64,000 nucleotides of DNA, taken from Pycnopodia helianthoides (lineage: Eukaryota > Echinodermata > Asteroidea > Forcipulatida > Asteriidae). This document shows positions 1 through 10,956 of the stretch, piece after piece. The notes beneath the pieces are model-generated. The model saw nothing but the letters and a program-made list of their open reading frames with translations, was not told the DNA's origin and searched no databases. Every line of letters begins with the position of its first letter. The stretch's first letter is position 1. A program made the translations under genes and the position numbers. Location of the stretch: contig CM063255.1 of the NCBI GenBank assembly GCA_032158295.1, positions 7,097,501 through 7,161,500 on the forward strand. Direction: 5' to 3'.

Positions 1-1130
1 ATGAGGGCGCTATATTTCTTGTTGCACCGGTAAAACGTTGAAAGCACGTTTTGTCCCGAATACCAAACGAGTTGAATGGTCATGTTGTGATATAATTTCA
101 TAGAGAAGGGACTTTACCAAGAAAATTTGAGAATGCATGCAGACTTTCGAAGATAAGATGTCGGCCATTCCATCAGGTTAAGATGAAGGTAGGTTTGAGA
201 TTTGTTATGAACATTCACCCAGGTGTTGTTGTGGTAAGTGACAACTAAGAAGTAACAAAACATACATTCGTTTTGAAGAAAATCCGACCTGTCCGGTGGT
301 TAGCCGGTACTCGGCAATGGGAAACTACGTGTATTTGCGACACTTAACTCGACCGAAAGTTGACTATCATCACTCAGTCATCAGTCACGCATCAGTTTTC
401 GCCAACATGTCTATGTTAAGTTGTTTAATGGCATAAAATGTAAACTAAAGACAACTGTGAAAACAGTTCTGAATTCAACCGGCACTTTGTTTTAATTTAT
501 ATAAAGCCAAAGGTAAAAATTCTATATCCTGCCAATTTTTCAATCAATTAATTATTCAATCAAATATGAGTTATTAATTTATTTTATGAAAAAATGTTAT
601 TTATAGGGCATAATAAAAAAAATGTACATATGTACATCCAAAATCGTACTTTTGTTCAGCAATGTCGCAAACTCCATTTGCAAGTTAATATTAATCAAAA
701 AAGTTGTCAATAAAAATTGCAACCAATTAATTGTTCAAAGTTTTGGTACTGAATAACTGATGGAACTCTTACGACCCATGTGCATTGAATCTGATGGCCA
801 GGAGGTAAAGCTCCATCAGAACGCAAATTAAATTCCTAAGTACAAATTTTCTCCAACTCTAGTGAACTTTCCCCCCCCCAAATCAGTCTAGATTAGGCCA
901 CATAAAAAAGAATTGAATTTGTTAATCGTCCCCGCCCGACCCCATTTTTTAATTATTTTTTTTAATGATAAAAAACTGCATTTTTAATCTTCTTTTCAGT
1001 CAAATTTGGCTCCATTCTGCACCGATCTTGCTGCACGCAATTTTTATTTCCTTCAACATGTCTGCTAAGCCGTAACGTGTGGTACGAAACAACAAATTTG
1101 CTGGCAGTGGTTGGTCCCCTGTCGTGTAAT
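1..1130. other. Upstream AT-rich noncoding stretch
   Basis: I see no supported gene here. The sequence is AT-rich with short homopolymers. No open frame has recognisable similarity or usable splice signals. A 5'-UTR exon of the USPL1-like gene could lie here or further upstream, because the first coding exon has an acceptor-like site in front of it, but I could not identify that exon. Confidence 0.5.
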
Positions 1131-1143
1131 TTCAAGTGCACTG

Positions 1144-1565
1144 CACTATTCGAGTTTATAACACCCCAAATATTCTGCCTTTTGATTGGTTTAGAGCGCG
1201 TCACATGATATGTCTTAGTTTTACTAGAAACCGCGCGTGAACCGCGCGGTACTATCACACGGCCGCCGATGTACTATCACATGGCAACCGATGTACTATC
1301 ACATGGCAACCAATGTACTACACCCATAGCAACAGCAGCTCCATGGTACCTAGGTAGACGTCTTTTGTACGGGGTGTTATAAAACAAGTATTGACTGCTT
1401 TTACTCCTGCTAAGGTAAAAACTACGACGCCCTCGGTGATCCCCGGGGCGATCTATTTTCCCTCGGCTTCGCCTCGGGAAAATAGAACGCACCGGGGATC
1501 ACCTCGGGCGTCGTAGTTGTAACCATAGCACTCGCAGCAGTCAATGTTTGTATAATATTCACTAG
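1144..1565. repeat. Foldback element with GC-rich hairpin (copy 1)
   Basis: This dispersed element contains a GC-rich inverted repeat at about 1419-1520, whose arms run from ACTACGACGCCC to GGGCGTCGTAGT around a shorter inner stem. It also has three or four tandem short units built on TACTATCACATGGCAACC at 1250-1320. A diverged copy in opposite orientation lies at 41,838-42,205 and shares the hairpin flank, the GCAGTCAAT words and the CATGTGACGCG segment. It looks like a non-autonomous transposon. No coding sequence is present. Confidence 0.65.
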
Positions 1566-1832
1566 TTTGTGCGAGGCAGGGAACCCGACTAGCACACAGA
1601 ACTTCGTGCAATTTACACATAAATAAAAAAATAAGAAATTAAAAAAAAAAAACGCCCTCCATCCCTTATCAACATTTTTTGTTTTACGTGGCCTGATACT
1701 GTGATAGATTTCTTATAATATTCCCCTTTTACATATTTGTAAAAAAAAGCTATCTGCAGCAAAACTTAGGCCGTGTCTCTAACGCCTAATTTTACCCTGA
1801 AAAACTTATAAAATAGGCTATTTTCAAATTGC

Positions 1833-2374
1833 TTTAACTGGGGCGAGCTGTAACTGGGGCGAGCTGTACTCCTTTTGGGAAATTGTGACATCTACTGTCG
1901 TACTAGCACTCCAGGCAAATTATACAGTGTAGTTAAACTTTTTTTTCAGTAAGTTTTTGTCCTTTTTGCGTAAGAATATTTTCTCAATGATGTTTGGAGT
2001 GTTGAAGATCAAATCCATGTTCTTAGAATGTGTGTCACATAATTTTTGAAAGTGGTAAAAATTTGGCAATTCTGGTGACTAGTCTGACAAAAATGGTCGA
2101 ATTGCAATTTCTGCGATTTTGTACATTATGTAGATGTCTCGTAACCCTCCCGCCTGCAAGCAGTAAGATGGAGGGCTTCGATTATCGCACTAAAATTATA
2201 AATGCTATTTTGTTTTGTATTTTTCGTCATTTGGGCATCTTTTTGTAGCTCGGTCGTGAGGAAAATCATAGCAAATCGCAGAAACACAGTATACTTGTAT
2301 AACTACAAATGTTTGCCAGGGATGCTAGTACGACTGCAGCTGTCAAAATCTTTTTAAAAGGAGTACAGTGCCCC
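1833..2374. repeat. Inverted-repeat element upstream of USPL1
   Basis: The arms at about 1864-1925 and 2308-2374 are reverse complements with some divergence, sharing GTACTCCTTTT and GTCGTACTAGCA words. The left end has a tandem pair of TAACTGGGGCGAGCTG at 1833 and 1850. The AT-rich interior has no recognised coding content. It is best read as a MITE-like insertion in the USPL1 upstream region. Confidence 0.55.
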
Positions 2375-2526
2375 ACTTACTTGGTCTACTTTAACTAAAC
2401 AAAAACTACTTGGACGAAAAACTCTTGAATTCCCGTACATCATTAAAAAAATACCTCGCTCTAAACTGATTTATTCTTTTGTCTTGAATAGATTGATAGC
2501 TGTGCTGTTCAATTATTGGATTTATA

Positions 2527-2640
2527 ATGGAAGCCGATGTGAAGTGGTGCACCAACTGTAAGCTGAAGGGAAAGACCAAGCGGCTGAAGCTCTTTCAGAT
2601 CAACGATGAGTTAGCCGCACTACTTTGTGACAATGAAGAG
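2527..2640 (+). CDS. USPL1: USPL1-like coding exon 1 (N-terminal Cys motif)
   Basis: The exon encodes 38 residues from ATG at 2527 and ends in phase 0 at a GTAACA donor. A WCTNC pair at residues 7-11 and a later LLCDNEE continue into the CVSLG start of the next exon. Together they form the paired-cysteine N-terminus also found in vertebrate USPL1, probably a small zinc-binding module. The start is the first ATG after an acceptor-like site at 2490-2491, and the short 5'-UTR part carries no upstream ATG. The function of this N-terminal module is not established to my knowledge. Confidence 0.82.
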
Positions 2641-2916
2641 GTAACAGATCGTCCCATGTTTTTAGAATTGTTAAGGTCATAGAGAGAGTACCAAGTACTT
2701 ATCAACAGCAAAAATTGCATCGGTGCACAATCCTCCTATTCTCAGCATGATTGTCGAGACAACCAACCTCGCTATGCTACAACAGTGGCATTTTGAGGCA
2801 CACACTTGTAATAAGAGCTGTTGCCCCAAGGTGCTTCAATGAGAGTGGTAAACTGGGGAAAGCCACCAGCTGTTTTTAAAGTGCAGTGTAGATAGAGGCT
2901 ATTTTTGGTGGAGGTG

Positions 2917-3252
2917 AGGAACATTACAGAATTGGTTTTTGCTAACAAAACAGTTGCTGGCAGTTTAAGCACTTTATATTATCCTCCATATACATAAACT
3001 GACAAACCTGTAGAAGTTTGAGATTGATCGGCCATCTTATAGATATAGGTTCAACAAATAATAAAACGCTCACTGAGCGATAAACTCCAATCGGAAAATT
3101 ATTTTATTCATTTCTCATCAAATATAGCATTTAAGACAGAAATATTTCAAGGGATGTTTTCTACTATCATCATCATTAGACCGTGTAAGTTTTATGTAAA
3201 TCTGTGATCAAAAGTATATTTTACAATTACCAATTCTGTAATGTTCCTTTAA
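2917..3252. repeat. Family A TIR element, copy 1 (USPL1 intron 1)
   Basis: It begins AGGAACATTACAGAATTGG and ends CCAATTCTGTAATGTTCCT, a terminal inverted repeat. The interior has CGCTCACTGAGCG, and the core CAAACCTGTAGAAGTTTGAG shared with families B and C. No coding sequence is present. Confidence 0.85.
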
Positions 3253-3500
3253 TGTTTGCAGTGGCAATATGTGGCTCTGATTGATCACACATACAATGTA
3301 TACAAATATGGAACGGTGTGGCATGAATTGATGTTGAGGCATCTTGGAGAATGCAATCGTACCCGTAGGAGGGTTAAATGTTAAGAGTACCCCACACAGA
3401 ATAATATTCAATCTGAACATCCATTAGTTCTAGATTTTTCATAATTCATTGTGTTTTCTCCCTTGGTTCTACTCTATTTGGTATTTTGTAAACACAGTAG

Positions 3501-4560
3501 GGCCCAATTTCATGGCTCTGCTTGCAGCTGAATTCTGCGCCTGGATCACTGCTCTCCGCTTACTGTGCAAGCGCCAAACTTCTGCACGAGCTGTGTAAGC
3601 GAAGAATGCCAAGTAACGTGGAGTTAAGCTTGGGCGATACCACGATCTTATCAAATATCGCGATACTAGTTCTGAAACGATTACGATATCGGGTCACGTT
3701 TTATTAAATCGTGGTATCGGTAAATCTTGATATCCTTAAGTATCGCGATGCAATTCCTAGCCGAGACTAAATTGCAACAATAAATCTCCTAGTCGAGACG
3801 ATCTTGCTGCAACAAAGAGGTGCAAGTCACAGACCACAACTGCAAGATTCCCCAACAGATCTGATCCGACAGGGTTTAGCAGGCCTGGAATTTCATCTTT
3901 GAGAGGGCAAGGCCATTTTCATTTTGCAAAGGGCACTTCCATTGGAAAATCTTACAGTCAATGGGAAACTTTTGAAGGGGCACCAAGGCCAAGACCAGGG
4001 CAACAGAGGCCATGGCCTTCGTGGCCTCCGTGTAATTCCAGGCCTGGTTTAGTCTTCGAAAAAACCAACTTCAAAGCCTTAGCGATCAGGCGGTCTCACG
4101 CAGACGGGTGTTATCACGTGCGTGTTGCATACGTGCGAGTAGCATGATCTAATTAGTTATGCACACATATAGAACTGTCATGCGCAGAAGTTAACACATT
4201 AAATGTGTGTAATTAATAGGCCCAGGTTTTCATACCATAGGTTTAGAGTAAAACCCGAAGAATACCTCATTGGAACAAAAGTACTAAAAAGATAAGTCTT
4301 TGTAGTTACGACTTCCTCTGATTTGTAGAAGAATGACGTCATCAAAAATTTATTGCGATAATATCGAATATTGCGATATAATGTCGACGATATATTGTGG
4401 ATGAAAAAAAGTGATATTGTCCAAGCTTACATGAAGTACGCACGTGCACAAGCAAACATTCCCTGTTAACCTGTGAAATACGCTTGACGTAAGTGCAGAA
4501 TTCCTTGCTTCCGTAAGCCGATTCTTTGCTTACAGAAAGCAGAGCCATGAAATTGGGCCG
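3501..4560. repeat. Composite element with GGGCCCAATTTCATGG ends
   Basis: The inverted ends at 3501-3525 and 4535-4558 bear the CCCAATTTCATGGCTCTGCTT word of family D. Inside are ATCGCGAT-rich blocks at 3635-3750 and 4355-4395 in opposing orientation. A family F copy at 3881-4047 is nested between them. It sits in USPL1 intron 1 just before exon 2. Confidence 0.6.
3881..4047. repeat. Family F foldback repeat, copy 1
   Basis: It starts AGGCCTGGAATTTCATC and ends GTAATTCCAGGCCTGG, an inverted repeat around a GGCCATTTTCATTTTGCAAAG interior. Further copies lie at 24,969, 28,702, 37,138, 43,006 and 56,428. Confidence 0.75.
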
Positions 4561-4637
4561 TGGTCAATCATATTTTCCCTACATGTCCTTAAAAATACTT
4601 TGTATAAATAACCTTAATGTGTTTTTGTGCTTTGTAG

Positions 4638-5455
4638 TGTGTGAGTCTCGGTGAGATTTCATCAATTTCCAGTCGCATTGTGCACAGAAAGTCTTCAGAC
4701 ATCCCGATAAGGAAGAAGCGTCGACCAAACCCGATTCCCGTCTCAACTCCAAAGATGCCGACCACACTTTCCCATCCTCCTGGTATTTCATCCTCGGCAT
4801 CACCACACGGCATGAACACAGAGTCCCACGGGTTACTCAAAACCCTTCCGTCTCTGCAAGCAATGCCACAGGTGCGGCTGTGGAGAAACAAGAGCGCCCT
4901 CTGTTGGTTAGACGCATGCATGTTTGTCTTGGTATCCTGCCGTAGCTTGCGTGCCTGCCTCGTCAGACTCCCCGAGAAGTCGCTCGTAAGAACTCTATGC
5001 AACGCATTTGAGTGTGGTCAGCGCACACAGTTTTCATCTCAGTCAAGCAATGCAAATTCAGTTAAAAAGCCAGAGGAACTGATTGCTCCCAACACCTCTG
5101 GACCACCTGTCTCATCTCAATCGATCCAAGCAATCATTCCTTCGTCTGCGCCTGATGCCGATGATAGTCAAGAACTATGCAATGCCAAGCCCCTGCAAAA
5201 TGACCGGGACCCGGCACAGACGGTCGCCCCTGTCAGTGGTGCTGATCACGGGTCAGTGGACCCACTGACCGATGTCCGGGACAAACTGTTTGAGAGGTTG
5301 AAGACGAAGTTGAGATGTCGGCTTGGCCAAGAAGAGTCTCCCGTGTTTGCGTTGCCTGCTCTTCTTCAGCTGGATGAGACTGTGGAAGAGCACTTCCTGT
5401 GCAGATATAGATGGGAATTCTACTGTGATGCGTGCGGACATGCAGACGTCAAAGT
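4638..5455 (+). CDS. USPL1: USPL1-like exon 2: catalytic cysteine and core of peptidase domain
   Basis: The exon enters in phase 0 after a TTTGTAG acceptor and leaves in phase 2 at GTAAGT. It holds the diagnostic nucleophile box WRNKSALCWLDAC, with the presumed catalytic Cys codon at 4902-4904 (residue 127 of the model, equivalent to human Cys236 as I recall it). Downstream, a Ser/Pro-rich insert separates this box from the LGQEESPVFALP and EEHFLCRYRWEFYCDACGH segments; the CDAC supplies the first half of a zinc ribbon. These match the C98/USPL1 peptidase family rather than ordinary ubiquitin proteases. The insert between Cys box and LGQ box is diverged. Confidence 0.92.
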
Positions 5456-6148
5456 GTAAGTACATGTTGTGCCAGTAAAATTCTATTTGTAGAATTGTAT
5501 GTAACCATGTTAACTTGCAGATGTTTTACTTTTTAAAGGCAGTTGTGTCTCTCGTGGATCTTGATATAGATTCATAAATTTTTGAAACCTCATTTTAGAG
5601 CCAGTTGTACGTAGGCCTGTTTGAAGTTTGAACCCTTTTTGAAAAACTTGGTAAAGACAGAGTTAATAAGTTGCAGTCACCTGACCCTAGTACTTTTTTG
5701 CATTCAGTTGACGTGGTAGATACTACTATTGAAGAGGCTGAGCCAGTTGCTTTTGAGCAAGTTTGGAGCTGCTGTTTTTTTATAATGTAGAGGTGGCAGG
5801 AGGTGTTTTTGTTTCTCCTTCTGTGAGTGTTTTAAGTGATAGCCATCATGCAGTTTCTAAGGGCCTCGGTACATTAACCCTAAAGGGCCCCAAGTCCTTC
5901 AATATCCTCAATGCCAAAGTGCAGGATTAAGAAGGATTTGGGCTTTTAGGGGATCTGCAACAGAAAAACTTTTTGATGTTTAAAAGAAAATGTTCTTCAA
6001 AATGTTTGCTTTCTAAATTTCTAGTCTCCTAAAATGTGTGCACTTTTAACAGTTTTTTCCTGGTTGACTGCAGGGAGCCTTAAACAATAAGAATGTTCAC
6101 TACTAAATCATTTATTTAATGTTTTTTCCCTCTTGTTATTTATTCCAG

Positions 6149-6274
6149 GAATAAGAAAACCATGCCTACATTGCTGTCGGTGCCTGCCGATTTCAACATG
6201 GCCGACCCCTCGATGCTGCAATGCTGCCCACAGTGTCAATCCCGTACTCAGAAGTCGCACCTTGTCTTTCATAG
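6149..6274 (+). CDS. USPL1: USPL1-like exon 3: second half of zinc ribbon
   Basis: The exon is 126 nt, phase 2 in and phase 2 out, with a TTTATTCCAG acceptor and a GTAAGA donor. It encodes a 42-residue segment ending CCPQCQSRTQKSHLVFHR. Its Cys pair complements the CDAC pair of exon 2, giving the zinc-ribbon finger seen in USPL1. Splicing to exon 2 restores a continuous frame through GHADVKVNKKT. The surrounding intron sequence is ordinary. Confidence 0.87.
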
Positions 6275-7311
6275 GTAAGATACAGACAGCAGAGTTTTGT
6301 GAAAAACAAAATGGGCGGTTCACATTACAGAGGGCCCGGTATAGTTTGCCAAGGAGAGGCGATTTTTTTAAAAAGAAAAGAGTCAACGACTTTTTGTCCT
6401 CATGATCGACCGCTGCGTACAAGGTTTTAGCCAGGATTCGGTAAAAGAGTGTCAAATTTGCTGTAAATTTAAAAACTGGGTGTCCAAATTGTTCACTTGC
6501 AATACATTTACATGTAAATGACAGATAAAACAGGTGTCCAACTTTAAAACAGGGTGTCCAAAAGACACCCAGACACCCCTCTGGCTAACACTATGGCAGC
6601 ACAACCCCACTTGTTTTAAAGGTAGGGTCATAGATTGTTTTTTGTCAACGTAATGCTAACTTGTACTTGTAGGCAAACTTATTAAGAAAGATACAAAAAA
6701 AGTCACCTGTGAAAGTTTCAGTTTTAATACAGTGTCTCCTTTTTTGGGAAAATGTTCAGCACAAGTCTGTCCCGGTGTTTTTGCAAGAACATTGAATTCC
6801 TCCACGTTTAGTGAGATGAAAGCGAGTACCAATCGCATTTCTGGCCGCAGCATTTGCAAATAGACACCAACCCTCCTAATAAAATAAGATTCAGATGCTT
6901 TTGGGTGAAAAACTATCCAAACTATCGGAGAATCCTTTTTCAAAACAGTTGATACTATCAACAGCTGTGCAGTGTTTCTCAACAAGTTAAGTTTATATGT
7001 TCATTAATTTTTTGATAATTTACCAATTTATGACCCTACATTCACTCATTCACTCGAGGTTTGCAAAGCAGCAAGGTCGTATTTCTCTCTGTTGGCGGCA
7101 AGGGATGGTGATTTAAGTGAGGCTGGTAAATGGATTTTCCTGTTCATATAACTGCCAGTGCACCGCTCAGCTGCAAGTGTTATTTTTTTTAGTCGACCCT
7201 TTTTGGGGGAAAGCAGTCTCTCTGTGGTAGATGGTAGAGGCGCACTGTATTGCAAATTATCTTGCCAAAAACATTCAGGTTTGACAAACCAATGGAAGTT
7301 AAGTGATAAGT

Positions 7312-7605
7312 CAGGGTTCTCCCCACTCACTAGCTAACGTGTCGGGAACAAATTGCCTCCGATAAGCGTGTATTGCAGGCGATATGCAAAGAAAGAAGAA
7401 AAAACAATTATTTGTTTTTGTTTGACTTCAGATCAGATTCACAAAAAATCATCAAGATAAAACAATTTAGAATGCTCCAGATTGCACAGTAGGGCTTTTA
7501 AAACTGAGATAAATATAAACCATTCCGAGGCTCCGTTTCAATTCAGTCGTGCTCTGGCCCACTTTTTCTGAAAAAAAAACCCGGGGAGAATCCTGCACCA
7601 CAGAC
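7312..7605. repeat. Family H repeat, copy 1 (USPL1 intron 3)
   Basis: It begins GGGTTCTCCCC and ends with a diverged GGGGAGAATCC, a short terminal inverted repeat. The interior AGATTGCACAGTAGGGCTTTTAAAAC recurs at 21,500 and 29,433. Confidence 0.6.
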
Positions 7606-7687
7606 ACATGTCATGGGAAAAGTACTTCATCGTGTTACCATATTGTGACTTTGTTTCTCTTTTCCTTTGTTGTTCCTTTGATGCTAG

Positions 7688-7850
7688 TTTCCCAGCGTGT
7701 GTGATGCTGCATTTCCAGGACGGTTTATCAGACGGTGACTTCATGAGGCACAGTCGATTCATACAGGGAGGAGAGACCTACACACTATGGCCGTCATCCG
7801 GTATCGACAAAAACCAAATCATTTTGTCACTCTGCTTCGCGATCCAGAAT
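7688..7850 (+). CDS. USPL1: USPL1-like exon 4: catalytic histidine, with frame break
   Basis: The exon starts after a GATGCTAG acceptor and ends at a GTAAGT donor. The first part encodes SFPACVMLHFQDGL in one frame, up to TYTL at about 7787. The second part encodes AVIRYRQKPNHFVTLLRDPE in another frame and matches the USPL1 His box, with the His codon at 7820-7822. The second frame has a stop at 7736-7738 upstream, so neither frame alone covers the exon. One missing base between about 7776 and 7790 explains this. Read as assembled, the protein would terminate at 8595-8597 and lack the catalytic His and Asp. Sequencing error and true inactivation remain open. Confidence 0.82.
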
Positions 7851-7912
7851 GTAAGTACAACGTTCGAATTCAGGGGGGGGGGGAATCTGAAAGACTGCAG
7901 GGCTTAAAGCTC

Positions 7913-8150
7913 AAAATTTGTACTTGACCAACCTTTTTTTTTACAAGACCAGAATAAAATGAGTTGAACAAGCACTAACAGAAGATCTTTCTCAAGTGTA
8001 TGTAAACTTCAATACCAACAGAATCGAAAGATATTCATCAGATTCATTGTCAACATTTTTTCACACAGATTTCACATAATGAGGGTAGCCGGTGATGAGT
8101 TACTGGCCCAACACTAAAATCACTGGCCTATTTTGAGCCCTGAAGTATGG
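7913..8150. repeat. Family G repeat, copy 1 (USPL1 intron 4)
   Basis: It carries TTTACAAGACCAGAAT and ends ACTAAAATCACTGGCC with a GAGCCCTGAA tail. These words recur in the copies at 26,738, 44,147, 44,811, 48,525 and 58,212. Confidence 0.55.
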
Positions 8151-8408
8151 ATGTATACTAAAAACTTGGCATCATTTCTTCATCAGAGCACGTGGACAAC
8201 GTCGGTAATTGTCAAAGACCAGTATTCACACTTTTCCCGTGAACATGAAATAACAAACCTGTGAAAGTTTAAGTTGTCTTCAGAGTCATGTGAAAATACT
8301 GAAACCCCTTTATATGTTTATCACACATTGGGTTTTGGACTCCCGAGATCAAAACTAATTGATTTACCAATTACTAATTAATGGTTCTTTTTCATAACTC
8401 TTTGACAG

Positions 8409-10539
8409 CTAACCATTGGCTGGAGTATGATGACATCCTACCATCCCCGTTCACATGGCAACGACGGACCCCTCAGATACCCGCCAAGAGATCCACGTGG
8501 TTACTATGGGAACGTGTGGACAAACCGTGCACAGCATGCGTCAGAACGCACTCGGACGTCACTGCCTTGCGGGACTCACTGGCCGGCAGCACACTGAGTG
8601 GAATCCCAGAGGGTAGGCTGAATACGAACACCCGACAGAGCAGAGATTCCCTCCGGAATCGGAAGAGCATGACAATGGAACATGAAGGTAGCTCGCAGCC
8701 TGTGCTTCAGAGAGGAACTGAACACCACTTAAATGTGGTTGCATCCACAATGCGCAGTTTTCAAAGGGAGCGGCACTCCGCGGATTGGATAATGGCGTTG
8801 ATCATCCGAAAATACAAGAAGCAGCTATTGACTTGACATCATCGGACACAAATACTGATACAGCTGACAATGGTGGAGCTGTTAACAAGGAAAGTTCACC
8901 CTACAATAGTGAACTTCTTAACGCTCATCTAGAAGCCAATACGGAAAGGACTCGCTGCTTACCTGAAGGTCCACTCGCGGCTCTCAACCGCCTGCGCAGA
9001 TTCAGACCGAGCATCACAAAGAAAGACACTGAGGGCAGCAAACAAATCGAGCCAGTTATCACTGCAAATGTCAGCGTAAGCACAAAGCAGAAGCCGCAGA
9101 GACGTCCCCAGAGCTTCTTGGAGAAGGTGAATGCTCGGAGGAAGGGTAAACTCGATGAAAGGGACGCCCGCACTCAAGACAAACCCAACACCTTGTCAGT
9201 TCTAGAAAAGTTACCCCAAATGTTGTTGAAATTCTCAAGTTCAGGGGCTCGTACTAAGACGGTCAGTACGGAAGATGAGGCCCAGCCAAATCGTACTTCC
9301 CCAAAAAATGAACATGATTGTAGAACAGCAACAGTCTTGAGGCAGATCCCCAAACAGCTACTTCCAGCCACTGTGAACGGTAAACTGTTAATGTCTCACA
9401 GTGAGCAAAGTCTGCGTGTAACGAGAGTTAGTAGCGTTGATTCTGTTTGCAGAGGATCTATGAAGAAGGGGAAATTCCAACCATACGGCCATCGCAAGGC
9501 ACATCCAGAACCACTAGGCGTTGCTCCTCACCATCAAAATGTCAAGACTGTCGGCACGTTGAGCTCATGGCAAAAGAGGGTCGGGATGTTCGCCGTCTCC
9601 GCGTCCACCACAAGTAAGAGAGCGCGCAGGGACAGCGCGGATGAAAACAGTTGCGCCGATCAGTCAAAGCAGACCTGGCACCCTTCATCCTCTGTGTCGA
9701 GTCCAAGTGCCTGTTCGGACGTTAGTTCGTTGTCGGACAACCAGTCCTTCGCCGGCAGCCGAGACGACTTGGCTACCAAAATAGAGGAGCTTTGCAAAGC
9801 CATTGGCAGTGACTACTCATGCACTCCCTCTGTCAGCTCGCGGTTCTCCAGTCCATCGCAAGACATGTTTTTCTCTGAGAACTTTAGTGATGAGGGGGCC
9901 CCTTTTACGCTAGATGACATATTTAACGAAGAACATTGCCTTCTAAATGATGATTCTGAGCATCATCTGACTAATAGCGAACAACACGGCGTAGGACGAA
10001 CACCCTACACGCACACAACAGTTCCGTCTACCCATCCTCTGTCTGAACCGCCAAATGCTCACAGTGAACCTGCTTCACTCACTTTACAAGGCTCAGCTCT
10101 AGATATTGCCATCGGCAGTTTAAACTATCAAAAAGAAACTCCCGGTGTCTCCATTATTGAAGGAGCACTGCCCTCTGTTGCCCAGACATGCCCAGCCAGT
10201 GAGCCAGCAGCATCACCCATGAACCACTTTGCGGTGTCGCCCTCTTGTGTTCCCAGCCTGCCAGTTGTTAGCACAGTTGCCATGCAACAAGATCTGACCG
10301 GACCTAATAATAGTACATGTGATGCCGTGATCCAATCACATGCTCCCAGTAGTTTCAATTCATTAACTGACACTTCAACAGGTGCAATTACTTCTACATC
10401 GTTACCAGCATCTGGTGAGGCAATGCTTGAAGGACAGAATGACTTTGATGATATTCTTATGGACTCCAATCTTTTTGAGGAGAATTTGGAGTTCATGGAG
10501 ACGGATTGGAGCAGTAACTTTGTAGAACTGCTGGCTTAA
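8409..10539 (+). CDS. USPL1: USPL1-like exon 5: catalytic aspartate and long C-terminal tail, with frame break
   Basis: After the TTTGACAG acceptor, the HFVTLLRDPE frame continues as SNHWLEYDD, where the first Asp (codon 8429-8431) aligns with the catalytic Asp of USPL1 (human Asp472 as recalled). WLLWERVDK follows and closes the peptidase domain. The frame stops at 8834-8836, whereas the next frame is open from 8722 to the stop at 10,537-10,539. A second missing base in 8722-8836 would join them. The tail of about 580 residues is Ser/Thr-rich and basic, with a probable disordered character. It ends with two acidic-aromatic stretches, FTLDDIFNEEH and NDFDDILMDSNLFEENLEF, resembling the acidic C-terminus of vertebrate USPL1. 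Confidence 0.85.
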
Positions 10540-10587
10540 CTGTTACTATTAACTCCAGCCTGACACAAACAATCCTGAAAAGAAATG

Positions 10588-10770
10588 ACAAGGGCCCACT
10601 TTTGTAGAGCTGCTTCAGCGGCAAATATTGCTTAACAATTTGCTGCTTAGCTTTTATAAATGAGCAGGATATCAGTCACAAATCGTTTGTTTGGAATGGT
10701 TATTTGGCTGGTTTCCTTATTCTGGTAAGCAGAGTTTCGTTGTGCTTAAGCGACTCTATGAAATTGGACC
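10588..10770. repeat. Family D repeat in the USPL1 3' UTR
   Basis: The ends are GGGCCCACTTTTGTAGAGCT and AGCGACTCTATGAAATTGG, a diverged form of the GGGCCCAATTTCATAGAGCTGC terminal inverted repeat. It would be transcribed as part of the 3' UTR. Confidence 0.7.
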
Positions 10771-10956
10771 CACATTCAAAACCATGGTTAAGGCTTTGGC
10801 TCTGGCTTAGGTGCAGTTTGAAGTCCCATGCCAAAATGTAGGTTTTCTAAATTAATGATGTAGACCAACCTAGAGCGTAAAGTGGAAGCATTGGTATTGA
10901 AAGGGGCCTGTGTTACAGTTTTGTTCTAAAAATGTAGATAACTATTTTATTCCCTA

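Noticed and set aside
962..1492. Minus-strand open frames of 98 and 71 codons upstream of USPL1
   Set aside because: They overlap the foldback element and show no recognisable domain or splice context.
4589..5002. A 137-codon frame on the minus strand
   Set aside because: It is antisense to the USPL1 catalytic exon, which is supported by family motifs.
10128..10496. A 122-codon minus-strand frame
   Set aside because: It lies antisense within the USPL1 tail and shows no family resemblance.
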